This document shows positions 1 to 7,932 of a stretch of 64,000 nt of DNA, one piece after another (position 1 is the first letter of the stretch; each line of letters opens with the position of its first letter). The stretch comes from Accumulibacter sp036625275. GTDB taxonomy: Bacteria > Pseudomonadota > Gammaproteobacteria > Burkholderiales > Rhodocyclaceae. Location: positions 62,001 to 126,000 of the forward strand of contig NZ_JAZKUD010000005.1 of the NCBI RefSeq assembly GCF_036625275.1, in the 5' to 3' direction. The position numbers and the translations under genes were made by a program. The notes below the pieces were generated by a model. That model did no database searches. It saw only the letters and a list, made by a program, of their open reading frames with translations, and was not told where the DNA came from.

Positions 1-1241
1 TTGTCGAGGCCCAGCGCCATGCCCATCGAAGCGCCCATCGAGATGCACACGTCGAGCGCGTTCCATGGTTGGCCGAAGCCCAGCGTGTAGCAGCCGATGT
101 CGCCCGAAATGGTGACATTGCGCAACTGCGAAAGCGTGTAGTAGACACCCAGGTGCGGGCATGCGACGCACATCGTCGGCGGTCGGGGAAAGACCCTCAT
201 CGGCACCGCCTTTGCCTGTTCGGATACCGGCTTGCCAAGCAGGCGGGCGACTGCCGGCTTAAGCACCTGCGGCGACAGTTCACCGATCAGCGGCAGAAAA
301 TCCTTGCCGCTGACGATTATTCCCTGCGCCTTGAGTTCGGTCTCGATCAGGGGCTCGACCTCTTCGACGACCAGCAGTTGTTCGCACTCAAGAGCGAAGC
401 GGCGCAGAAGGTCAAAAGGCAGCGGGAAGGTGAAGCCAAGTTTGCAAACCGGCGCGTCGGGGAAGCTCTCGCGCACATGCATGTAGGCCGGACCGGAGGT
501 GATGAAGCCGACGCGGCGATCGCTGCCCGGTTCAATGACGTTGAGCGCGGAGTTTTCGGCCTCGGCGCGCAACCGGCGTTCGCGTTCGAACATCAGCGGC
601 AGACGCCGACTGGCACCGCTCGGCACCATCACCCAGCGGTTGACGTCCTTGGTAAACCCGGCGACCGCACGTTCATTGCGCTCACCCATGCTGACCAGTC
701 CTTTGACGTGACAGATGCGGGTCGTCAGACGCAGGATCACGGGGACCTCAAAGCGCTCCGAGAGTTCGAAGGCGGCCAGCGTGAAATCATGCGCTTCCTG
801 CGAGTCGGCCGGTTCGAGCAGGGGGACATGCGCAAAACGGCCCCAGTAGCGCGAATCCTGTTCGTTCTGCGACGACGAGAGTCCAACGTCGTCGGCGATC
901 GCGATCACCAGACCCGCCGTGACGCCGGTCAGCGTCATTGTCATCAGGGCATCGGAAGCGACGTTCATGCCGACATGCTTCATCGCACAGAAGCTGCGCG
1001 AACCCGCCATGGTGGCGCCGAAGGCCACTTCGAGAGACACTTTCTCGTTGACCGACCACTCGGTGTAGATATCCGGATACGTCGCCACATATTCGAGCAT
1101 CTCGGTCGCAGGGGTTCCCGGATAGGCTGCCGCCACCCGTACCCCGGCCTCCCACACGGCCCGCGCCACCGCTTCGTTGCCCGACATCAGCCGCCGCCTG
1201 GTTGCCTCGGGTGGGGAGGATATTGCTGCTGCGATGCTCAT
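1..1241 (-). CDS. iorA: Indolepyruvate ferredoxin oxidoreductase, alpha subunit (partial, 3' end outside window)
   Basis: Catalytic TPP-binding subunit that oxidatively decarboxylates aryl-pyruvates (from aromatic amino acids) to acyl-CoA and passes the electrons to ferredoxin. About 413 codons are visible on the minus strand; the reading frame runs off the left edge, so the C-terminus, where the ferredoxin-type clusters of this family lie, is missing. The N-terminal pyrimidine-binding domain begins with MSGNEAVARA and contains AYPGTPATE; the TPP domain shows MCVACPHLG, GDIGCYTLG and a run of SMGASMGMALG. The start at 1241 is preceded by an AAGGAG Shine-Dalgarno; the ATG at 1260 is in another frame. 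An FNR-like box lies about 75 bases upstream of the start, which suits an oxygen-sensitive enzyme. The beta subunit iorB would be expected beyond the window. Confidence 0.9.
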   Translation of the reverse strand, partial: MSIAAAISSPPEATRRRLMSGNEAVARAVWEAGVRVAAAYPGTPATEMLEYVATYPDIYTEWSVNEKVSLEVAFGATMAGSRSFCAMKHVGMNVASDALMTMTLTGVTAGLVIAIADDVGLSSSQNEQDSRYWGRFAHVPLLEPADSQEAHDFTLAAFELSERFEVPVILRLTTRICHVKGLVSMGERNERAVAGFTKDVNRWVMVPSGASRRLPLMFERERRLRAEAENSALNVIEPGSDRRVGFITSGPAYMHVRESFPDAPVCKLGFTFPLPFDLLRRFALECEQLLVVEEVEPLIETELKAQGIIVSGKDFLPLIGELSPQVLKPAVARLLGKPVSEQAKAVPMRVFPRPPTMCVACPHLGVYYTLSQLRNVTISGDIGCYTLGFGQPWNALDVCISMGASMGMALGLD

Positions 1242-1314
1242 TGCTTCTTTCTCCTTGCATAGAAAACATTCCCGGGAACAGCCTAAACCTTAGCAGCTCA
1301 AGGGGCCGTTCGGG

Positions 1315-1328
1315 GTGACCTAGATCAA
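1315..1328 (-). promoter_or_regulatory. Candidate FNR/Anr-type binding site upstream of iorA
   Basis: The plus strand reads GTGACCTAGATCAA, which matches 8 of 10 specified bases of the FNR consensus TTGAT-N4-ATCAA. Its centre is about 80 bases from the iorA start codon, compatible with a class II activating position if transcription starts near 1280. The match is seen in the sequence; regulation by oxygen is inferred. Confidence 0.45.
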
Positions 1329-1562
1329 TTATTATGATGCGCATCGCGATTCCGGGTGTTCTGCCGAGCGGTGTGATGGACATGAAATCACTTCCGATCG
1401 GATTGACCGGGCTACCGACTTGTGATGTAATCCGGCTTCCTGTCGATACGCTAGACGGTTCCGGAATCTGATCGTCTCGATCCGTGTAGCGACAGCTGAC
1501 TCCTGCTGCGGCCTGAGTGGTCAAGCGGAGTGGTCAAGATCTCGCGATGCCTTCATCGCTCT

Positions 1563-1637
1563 GGGCGATTAACTCAGTGGTAGAGTGCCACCTTCACACG
1601 GTGGAAGTCAGTGGTTCGAACCCACTATCGCCCACCA
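1563..1637 (+). tRNA. tRNA-Val (anticodon CAC)
   Basis: A 75-base cloverleaf with a perfect 7-bp acceptor stem (GGGCGAT with ATCGCCC), encoded CCA end, D-loop AACTCAGTGGTAGAGT, anticodon stem CCACC/GGTGG around loop TTCACAC (anticodon 1595–1597 = CAC, reading GUG valine codons) and a T arm containing GGTTCGAACCC. It stands alone between iorA and the phosphoesterase gene. Confidence 0.96.
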
Positions 1638-1704
1638 GAAAAACCAGATTAGATCATCGGTGGCGCGGCGGCATGCAGCGCCTGAGACGGCCAGCCTTCG
1701 TTGC

Positions 1705-3165
1705 TCAGTCCGGCGCCGGGTCGAGCGCATTGATGATCGGCGTCAATGCGTCGACCGGGTAGCGCAAGGGAACCATGGTGTCGCCGATGCGGGTGAAGAC
1801 GCCGACCTGATCGGGATTGGCGCTGAACAGCACATGGTGGTTGGCAATGCCATCGACGTTGAGCCACAAGGTATTCTCACGGTCGATCGGTGTATGGCCA
1901 ACGATCAAGGGAGTTTCCGGGCTCACTCGCAGGCATTGGCGAAAGCGTTTGACATCGCGTCGGTGATAGCCCTGTGGCCGGTTCGACCGCTGCAGGCGGT
2001 TGTTGATCAACTCGATGATCAGCCTCGGATGACGATGGATTTGCACCAGCATCTCGGTGTCGACCTTGCTCGTTGGCGGGGCCGCATGACAGGCGACGAA
2101 ATCGTCGGAGGCCACCACGTAAGGCAACAACCGGTAGAACTCCTCCATGGCCTTCAGGTAGGCCGCCCCGCGTCGTTCACCGAGTTCCCTGGCCCACAGC
2201 AGGCCCTGTGGAATGCCGTCCTTGGACATATCCTCGGAAAACGAATCATGGTTGCCGCGAACATAGAACACCTGTTCCGGAAAGCGCCGCTTGAGCCGGA
2301 AAATGAGATCCATCATCAGCATCGAACTCTCCATCTCCCGCAACTGCCCGTCGATTTCGGAATGTACCGCATCGCCGATAATCACCAGCGCGGCGGTGCC
2401 TTGCTCGAGCGCGTCGAGAAAAGCATTCTGGCTCAGGATCGTCAACAGGTTGTCGATCTGGGCATGCATGTCGGCGACGATAATCGGCGTGAGCTTCGAC
2501 GGCAACAGCAGCAATCCACCCGGTAAACCCCGCTCATCGATCGGACGATAAATCTCTTTCCGCAATAGCCGATTGACCTCTTCGATGAGTTGCATCGCCT
2601 CATCCTTGGGTAATAGCGCGATCGGACCACCGAAGATCTCGCGTAGCCGCCGCCAGAGTCTCTCGCGAAGCCAGCCGTCTTCTGCAGGAGCGGGTCCGAT
2701 TCGCGTGCCGGCGTCACTCAAATTACGAAAAACCAGCGCATCGCGTCCGTGGATCAGGACCAGGTGCTCTTCATCGACAGCCGCCGGGTAATCGAATAGC
2801 GCTTTCTGGAGCATGTCTGCCGAACCCAGCGACAACCAACTCTTCGGCGTCAGGCGCAGAAAACCACTGATCCGGCGACGATGGACGCTGGGATCGACGA
2901 GGATGAAGTTGCCCAGTCTGACCGGCTCGCCACGCGCGTTGAGACGCGTCTCAGGGTAGAGATGCAGGCGTTTGTCGTTGAGACCAAGCGAGATCTCGAT
3001 CGGCAGACCACCAAGGGGAACCCGCACCTTGCTGCTCCCCAGTCGGTACGAGTCGCCGAGCCGGAGGTCACGCCCCCAGCCGAAGCCCAGTCTGGCAACA
3101 ACCCCTTTTAGCCACGCCAACAAGCTCGACAGCCTGAACGAGCGCCGGGCAGCCATTGTCCTCAC
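1705..3165 (-). CDS. Calcineurin-like metallophosphoesterase with FHA-like N-terminal region
   Basis: A 486-residue protein. The C-terminal two thirds carries the metal-binding motifs of the calcineurin-like phosphoesterase family in order: ADMHAQ (D-x-H), IIGDAVHSE (GD), VRGNHDSF (GNHD), FVACHAAP and IVGHTPI. The roughly 180 residues before it contain a stretch resembling a degenerate forkhead-associated (FHA) domain, with ILVDPSVHRRRISG and VFRNLSDAGTRIG, so it may recognise a phosphopeptide or partner. The downstream gene in the operon overlaps by 4 bases (ATGA) and is a P-loop protein, implying translational coupling and a joint role. The substrate is unknown; protein phosphatase, nucleotide phosphatase or an RNA-end phosphatase are all possible. 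Confidence 0.75.
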   Translation of the reverse strand: MRTMAARRSFRLSSLLAWLKGVVARLGFGWGRDLRLGDSYRLGSSKVRVPLGGLPIEISLGLNDKRLHLYPETRLNARGEPVRLGNFILVDPSVHRRRISGFLRLTPKSWLSLGSADMLQKALFDYPAAVDEEHLVLIHGRDALVFRNLSDAGTRIGPAPAEDGWLRERLWRRLREIFGGPIALLPKDEAMQLIEEVNRLLRKEIYRPIDERGLPGGLLLLPSKLTPIIVADMHAQIDNLLTILSQNAFLDALEQGTAALVIIGDAVHSEIDGQLREMESSMLMMDLIFRLKRRFPEQVFYVRGNHDSFSEDMSKDGIPQGLLWARELGERRGAAYLKAMEEFYRLLPYVVASDDFVACHAAPPTSKVDTEMLVQIHRHPRLIIELINNRLQRSNRPQGYHRRDVKRFRQCLRVSPETPLIVGHTPIDRENTLWLNVDGIANHHVLFSANPDQVGVFTRIGDTMVPLRYPVDALTPIINALDPAPD

Positions 3166-3776
3166 GGCTGTGACTGCGGATCGGGAAAACGACTCGGGTG
3201 GCCATCCGCCCCCTCGCGGAGATACACCTTGAAGCCCTTGCGGTGCAAAAATTCGGCGACGCTGCGGAAAACGGCGAGCTGGGCAGTACAGATCCGGAGA
3301 CTGAGTTGAGCATCGACCGGATGGGTGCTGTGACGAGCCCGCTCGACCCGGCGCTCGAATACCAGCTCGGGAGGCGGCAGCATGAATTCAAACACATAGC
3401 GACGATACCAGTCGACCGAGAAGAAATAGCGCTTGCGGGGTGGCAAGACGATGCGATCGAAATCGACGGGGGGTAGCGGATCGCGATCGAGGAACTCGGC
3501 ATCAAAAACCGAGACCGCATTGGCCAGACCCTGAAACGGGAGTCCCAGATGAATCTCGCGTGGCCGCACCGAGAGGATCTCGGATCGCCACCAATGCTTG
3601 CGGCCCAGATCGAGATAGCCCTCTTCAGACCAACCGCCAAGACGCACGATCAAGGTGCTTTTGCCGGCACCAGGCGGGCCAGTCACGAGAATCTGGCCAA
3701 AGCGGATGTCCTCCGGGAAATCGATCCCCTTGAAGCGCTGCAGCGATTTGATGGGCAAGGTAGGCAGTTCCGGCAT
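3162..3776 (-). CDS. P-loop NTPase / kinase-like protein paired with the phosphoesterase
   Basis: A 204-residue protein with a clear Walker A motif GPPGAGKST near residue 33, preceded by a short beta strand (GQILVTG), as in small-molecule or polynucleotide kinases. The remainder has an Arg-rich region (RRVERARHS) that could be a lid and no recognised additional domain. Its stop overlaps the start of the metallophosphoesterase by 4 bases, so the two are co-translated. I do not recognise a specific family. A kinase plus calcineurin-like phosphatase pair is reminiscent of the Pnkp RNA-repair enzyme, where the two domains are fused, but that comparison is inference from architecture only. Confidence 0.6.
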   Translation of the reverse strand: MPELPTLPIKSLQRFKGIDFPEDIRFGQILVTGPPGAGKSTLIVRLGGWSEEGYLDLGRKHWWRSEILSVRPREIHLGLPFQGLANAVSVFDAEFLDRDPLPPVDFDRIVLPPRKRYFFSVDWYRRYVFEFMLPPPELVFERRVERARHSTHPVDAQLSLRICTAQLAVFRSVAEFLHRKGFKVYLREGADGHPSRFPDPQSQP

Positions 3777-3847
3777 GGCTGCAGTTTCAATCGATCAGTG
3801 AACGGCGCGCGGCAGGCAGTATCCGGCGGCAAGAGTCGCCCTCATAT

Positions 3848-5110
3848 TCATGCAAGGACGGCATTCAGGAGATGGAAGATGATGGCCCCCAGAAGCGCCC
3901 CAACCGGCACCGTGATGAACCAGGAGACGACAATGCCACCGATCACACGCAGGTCGAGGGCGCCGATCCCGCGGGCAATACCGACACCCATCACCGCCCC
4001 CACCGCGATGTGCGTGGTGGACACCGGCAAGCCCAGGCCGGAAGCGGCCACTGTCACAAAAGCGGTCGCCACGGTAGCGCAATAGGCTCGGGTTGGCGTC
4101 AACTCGGTAATCTTGTGGCCTAGGGTGGCCATCACCTTGTAACCGTAGGTCGCCAGACCAGCCACCATGCCGAGGCTGCCGAACAGCAACAGGAAGGGCG
4201 TGATTGGCGAACCGGCGGATATTTCCCGGCTCACGAGGATCTGAATCGCCGCAGCCATCGGGCCAATCCCATTGGCCACTTCGTTCGAACCATGCGCGTA
4301 AGCCATCGCCGCGCCGGTGAACACCATTTGCGGAATGAACAGCCGCTCGACGCTGGCGTGCTGGAAGGCCCGGTCGACACGCTCGTCGAATTGGATGCGG
4401 TTCATCATCAGCCGGGCGGCAAGGGCCAGGACGATGCCAATCACGATCGCAAGGAGCTGACCGGAGAATACGCGGAAATGGATGTCCAGATGCTTGAGGC
4501 CCTGGCTGATGGTGACCAGAGACACCATCCAGCCGACCAGGAAGACATATACCGGAGCCCACTTGCGCGCCCGGGCGATCGGGTTAACGGTGTTGAAAAT
4601 CAGTTTGCGGATGCTCATGGTCAGCAGCAGGGCCACCGTACCGCCAAGGACCGGCGAGATCAGCCAACTGGCGACGATTTCGCCCATCATTTCCCAATGC
4701 ACGGCATGCACGCCGAGGGCGGCAACGCCCACTCCGCACACGGCACCGACGATCGCGTGCGTCGGTGCCACCGGCCAGCCGCGCATGCTGGCGACCATCA
4801 GCCAGATCCCCGTCGCCAGCAGCGCCCCGATCATGCCGAACACCAGCAGATGGGGCACCGGTTCGAAGAGCCTGCCGTCGATGATGCCGGTCGAAATCGT
4901 GTCGGCGACCTCTCCACCGGCCAGATAAGCGCCGCAGAACTCCATGATCGCGGCCAGGACAAGCGCCTGTCTGACGGTGATCGCACCCGAACCAACCGAT
5001 GTGCCCATCGCACTGGCGACCCCGTTCGCGCCGATTCCCCAGGTCATGTAAAGCCCCCCGGCGAGGGCCAGGACATATAACAAGGTTTGATGCTGATCGA
5101 TGATTTCCAT
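3848..5110 (-). CDS. Inorganic phosphate transporter, PiT family (variant signature)
   Basis: A 420-residue polytopic inner-membrane protein of the PiT family, which imports phosphate coupled to H+ or Na+ (or as a metal-phosphate complex). Both internally repeated PiT halves are visible: WGIGANGVASAMGTSVGSGA near the N-terminus and AHGSNEVANGIGP in the second half, plus the two conserved PVSTTH/VAPTHA segments. The usual signature Asp of GANDVANA is Gly in the first repeat and Glu in the second. It follows a DUF47 gene (5236–5919), the standard partner of Pit transporters, with about 125 bases between them. The start at 5110 gives a full-length protein (MEIIDQHQ). Confidence 0.9.
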   Translation of the reverse strand: MEIIDQHQTLLYVLALAGGLYMTWGIGANGVASAMGTSVGSGAITVRQALVLAAIMEFCGAYLAGGEVADTISTGIIDGRLFEPVPHLLVFGMIGALLATGIWLMVASMRGWPVAPTHAIVGAVCGVGVAALGVHAVHWEMMGEIVASWLISPVLGGTVALLLTMSIRKLIFNTVNPIARARKWAPVYVFLVGWMVSLVTISQGLKHLDIHFRVFSGQLLAIVIGIVLALAARLMMNRIQFDERVDRAFQHASVERLFIPQMVFTGAAMAYAHGSNEVANGIGPMAAAIQILVSREISAGSPITPFLLLFGSLGMVAGLATYGYKVMATLGHKITELTPTRAYCATVATAFVTVAASGLGLPVSTTHIAVGAVMGVGIARGIGALDLRVIGGIVVSWFITVPVGALLGAIIFHLLNAVLA

Positions 5111-5235
5111 ACTACCGCCTTTGCTGGCGGACCCTCTTGCAGGACATCCGAACCAAACAGCCGGAATTCGGATGGTTGAAGTCGAAAACGGGCGGGCCTG
5201 AAAACGGGCGAGCCTTCTTTCTGGATTCGTGATCG

Positions 5236-5919
5236 TCAGCGGGAGATCAGCAGGCGCAGCCGATCACCGACCTTTTCCGCGTAATCGGCCAGATTGCCCA
5301 CCCACTGGATCAACTGGTACCAGAAGATCACCGACACCGGCTTGAGCCTGTCCTCCTCCGCGAACAGGGCACGGGCCAATGCCATTCCCATCAGATCCGT
5401 ATCGGATTCCATGTTTCTCAGTTCGACAAGCATCTCGTCCACCTGGCTGGCCTCGCGACTACGGAAAGTGGTTTCATGCAGCAGCTCATCCAGTTTCTCG
5501 ATGATCGCATGCGCCTGCCGGCAGGTATCGATGCAGCGGGCCACGAGTCGCATCAGCGGTTCGGCCATGCCTGGGAGCATCTCCATTCTGCGTTCCACCA
5601 GCAAGCCGGCGATATCCTGTGCCGTATTGGCGATGGCATCCTGTGCCGACAGAAGTTTCAGCAGGTCCTGCCGGCCCATGGCCAGGCGCGTGCTGCGCGG
5701 TAGATGCTCGCAGATCTCGTTCCTGATCGTGTCAGCCTCACGTTCCTTGACAAAGATGTGGTTCTTGCGTTCTTCAAGCTGTTCCTGATCGTCGTCAATC
5801 AGGGCCTGGAACAGCGGCAGCACTTCCTCGACGCATTCCATCACGATGCGCATGTGCTGTGGCAGCGGTTTGAACGGTGACTTGCCGAACAGGGCGGCCA
5901 TCGGGTTGCTGGGTAACAT
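5236..5919 (-). CDS. DUF47 (PhoU-like, TIGR00153) phosphate transport accessory protein
   Basis: A 227-residue all-helical protein of the DUF47/PhoU-divergent family, whose genes usually accompany Pit transporters and are thought to modulate them. The family start MLPSNPMAALFGKSPF is preserved; I placed the start at 5919 because GGAGAA lies just upstream and because the 27 extra residues upstream are Pro/Arg-rich and not family-like. The body has the acidic, metal-binding style helices typical of PhoU relatives (for example ECVEEVLP and DDDQEQLEERK). It precedes PiT 1 in the direction of transcription. It is the most divergent of the three DUF47 paralogues here. Confidence 0.88.
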   Translation of the reverse strand: MLPSNPMAALFGKSPFKPLPQHMRIVMECVEEVLPLFQALIDDDQEQLEERKNHIFVKEREADTIRNEICEHLPRSTRLAMGRQDLLKLLSAQDAIANTAQDIAGLLVERRMEMLPGMAEPLMRLVARCIDTCRQAHAIIEKLDELLHETTFRSREASQVDEMLVELRNMESDTDLMGMALARALFAEEDRLKPVSVIFWYQLIQWVGNLADYAEKVGDRLRLLISR

Positions 5920-6138
5920 GGGCGTTCTCCGCGAAGGCAGGTGAACAAATCCGGAAGGAAGGTCACGCCGAGCCGGACGGGGTGGAGGTGACATTCGCAA
6001 CGGGGTTTACCCTCTGCGCCAGCCTCCGCCGCTACTGCGCGAGCGAATTGTAGTCCGAAGTTCGGTTCACGGGAGATGGCAGCGTAGTCAAGAACGGGGA
6101 GACGAGGAACCTCTCGATTTTCGGAAATTGCCAAAGGA

Positions 6139-6160
6139 AACGCCCCGTTGCCGGGGCGTT
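6139..6160 (-). terminator. Hairpin, probable terminator after the middle DUF47 gene
   Basis: AACGCCCC (6139–6146) pairs with GGGGCGTT (6153–6160), with one further G-C pair inside. On the minus strand it is followed by TTTCCTTT, giving a reasonable intrinsic terminator 27 bases past the stop of the 6187–6822 gene. Nearly the same hairpin recurs at 6857–6878. Confidence 0.65.
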
Positions 6161-6186
6161 GTGTGCGCAAGGCCGGTCATCAGGTC

Positions 6187-6822
6187 TCAGGCATTCTGGA
6201 TCAGAATCTCCTCGAGCATCTGGGCCGAGGCCTTGCAAGCACGAAGGACCTTCTCCTGAAGCGCATAGAACTCCCGCAAGGCCAGCGCCCGCAGGGCGGC
6301 CTGTTCATCGCCCTCGTTCTGGAACAGGGTCTTGATCGCCCGCTGCATGACCAGGTCGGACTTCTCTTCGATGCGTTCGATTTCGACGCATAGATTCACG
6401 CTGACCTCGCTGCGCTCCTTTTCCTTCAGGGCGGCAATCGCGCGCGTCAGGCGTGAGCAGGCATCCACGGCCATCGACGCAAGCTCGCGTGACTCGGCAT
6501 TGGCCGCGCCGATGTGGTAGATGTTGACCGCCTGCGCGACATCCTGCACCGCATTCATGATCCGGTCGATATCCAGCGTCAGTTCGTAGACCTGATCGCG
6601 GTTGAGCGGGGTGACGAAGGACTTGTGCAGCATCAGCAGCAGGTCGGCCTTGATCTGGTCGGCACTCGCTTCGTTCATGTTGACTTCCTGGATCAGCGCG
6701 GCAACCTCCGCTGCGCTGACCCCGAGGTCGTTGATCAGGCGCAGCATCGAATTCGCACCGGCCAGAACCCGCTCGCTGTGTGCCTCGAGCAGCTCAAAAA
6801 ACTGGGTTCGCTTGGGTAACAT
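6187..6822 (-). CDS. DUF47 (PhoU-like) phosphate transport accessory protein, paralogue 2
   Basis: A 211-residue DUF47 protein beginning MLPKRTQFFELLEAHSERVLAG. It aligns along its whole length with the protein at 7933–8571: FFELL.AHSE.V.AGAN near the N-terminus, the DQIKA.L segment, TPLNRDQV, a central AVNIYHIGAANAESRELA region and a C-terminal MLEEILI. This points to duplication around the PiT gene that separates them. The likely role is regulation of PiT activity, with charged helices binding metal or phosphate as in PhoU. It follows PiT 2 in the transcription direction, with a hairpin in the 84-base gap. Confidence 0.87.
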   Translation of the reverse strand: MLPKRTQFFELLEAHSERVLAGANSMLRLINDLGVSAAEVAALIQEVNMNEASADQIKADLLLMLHKSFVTPLNRDQVYELTLDIDRIMNAVQDVAQAVNIYHIGAANAESRELASMAVDACSRLTRAIAALKEKERSEVSVNLCVEIERIEEKSDLVMQRAIKTLFQNEGDEQAALRALALREFYALQEKVLRACKASAQMLEEILIQNA

Positions 6823-6856
6823 ATATAACTCCCTTGATGATCATCTGTTGTTCTGC

Positions 6857-6878
6857 GACGCCCCGTTGCCGGGGCGTC
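6857..6878 (-). terminator. Second copy of the GC hairpin, between PiT 2 and the next DUF47 gene
   Basis: GACGCCCC (6857–6864) pairs with GGGGCGTC (6871–6878) around GTTGCC, the same loop and core stem as at 6139–6160. The minus strand continues GCAGAACAACAG, with no U-tract, so it may be an attenuator or mRNA-stabilising hairpin rather than a full terminator. Confidence 0.5.
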
Positions 6879-6905
6879 CGTTCCATGCCAGCACCCTTCG
6901 TTGGG

Positions 6906-7904
6906 CTACAGGAACTTGGTCCCGATGTACCAGAAGATTGCCGCGATCAGGCCCGCAGCCGGAATCGTCAGCACCCAGGCGACGAGCAGGTTCATGGTAA
7001 TCGCCCAGCGCACCGCCTTGACGTCGGTCGCCGCACCGACGCCGATGATCGCGCCGGTGATGGTATGCGTCGTCGACACCGGAATGCCGCCCAGTGTCGC
7101 CAGGCCCAGCGTGATCGCACCGCCCATCGAGGCGCACGAGCCGCTGACCGCATTGAGCTTGGTGATCTTGGTGCCCATCGTCTTGACGATTCGCCAGCCA
7201 CCCAGATACGTTCCCCAGGCAATCGCGAAGTAGCACGAATAGATCACCCAGGTCGGCAGCGTCGCCACGTCCTTGGTCGCCACGCCGGCAGTGATCATCA
7301 GCAGCCAGATGATGCCGATCGTTTTCTGCGCGTCGTTGCCGCCGTGGCCCAGGCTGTACGCGGCAGCGGCGATCAATTGCCCGCTCTTGAAGAATTTCCC
7401 GGCCTGATAAGGCGACGTGTTGCGAAAGATCCACGACACCAGCACCATCAACAGGCCACCGATGATCACTCCGACCAGTGGCGAAATGATGATGAAGGCG
7501 AGGATCTTGCCAAAACCCTCCCAGACGATCGGCGCTCCCGAACCGGCCTTGGCGACGGTTGCTCCGACCAGACCGCCGACCAGCGCATGCGAGGACGAAG
7601 ACGGAATGCCGTAATACCAGGTGATGATGTTCCAGGCGAGCGCCCCGACCAGCGCCCCGAAGATCACGTAATAATCGACAAAACTCGGGTCGACGGTGCC
7701 CTTGCCGATCGTCGCCGCCACCTTGAGCTGGAATACCCACAGGGCGGCGAAGTTGAAGAACGCGGCGAACAGTACCGCCTGTTTCGGTGTCAGGGCGCCG
7801 GTCGCAACGATCGTCGAGATCGAGTTCGCACCGTCATGAAACCCGTTCATGAAGTCGAACGCCAGCGCCACTGCAATCAGCAGCCCCAGCGTCCAGATGC
7901 TCAT
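6906..7904 (-). CDS. pit: Inorganic phosphate transporter, PiT family (canonical bacterial Pit type)
   Basis: A 332-residue PiT transporter importing inorganic phosphate across the inner membrane. It has the normal first signature FDFMNGFHDGANSI and a second-half GHGGNDAQKTIG, with SSSHALVGG and PVSTTHTITG segments, so unlike PiT 1 the signature residues are intact. I chose the start at 7904 (MSIWTLG) because GGAAGG lies 7 bases before it; an in-frame ATG at 7919 adding five residues is also possible. It is flanked by DUF47 paralogues on both sides, 28 bases after the upstream one, so the three probably form one transcript read from about 8600. Confidence 0.92.
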   Translation of the reverse strand: MSIWTLGLLIAVALAFDFMNGFHDGANSISTIVATGALTPKQAVLFAAFFNFAALWVFQLKVAATIGKGTVDPSFVDYYVIFGALVGALAWNIITWYYGIPSSSSHALVGGLVGATVAKAGSGAPIVWEGFGKILAFIIISPLVGVIIGGLLMVLVSWIFRNTSPYQAGKFFKSGQLIAAAAYSLGHGGNDAQKTIGIIWLLMITAGVATKDVATLPTWVIYSCYFAIAWGTYLGGWRIVKTMGTKITKLNAVSGSCASMGGAITLGLATLGGIPVSTTHTITGAIIGVGAATDVKAVRWAITMNLLVAWVLTIPAAGLIAAIFWYIGTKFL

Positions 7905-7932
7905 ATTTAGGCCTTCCATTTCGCGCTACCTC

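Noticed and set aside
69..1262. A 397-codon open frame on the plus strand at the left edge
   Set aside because: The minus strand reads as IorA with a Shine-Dalgarno and family motifs; the plus frame is a shadow.
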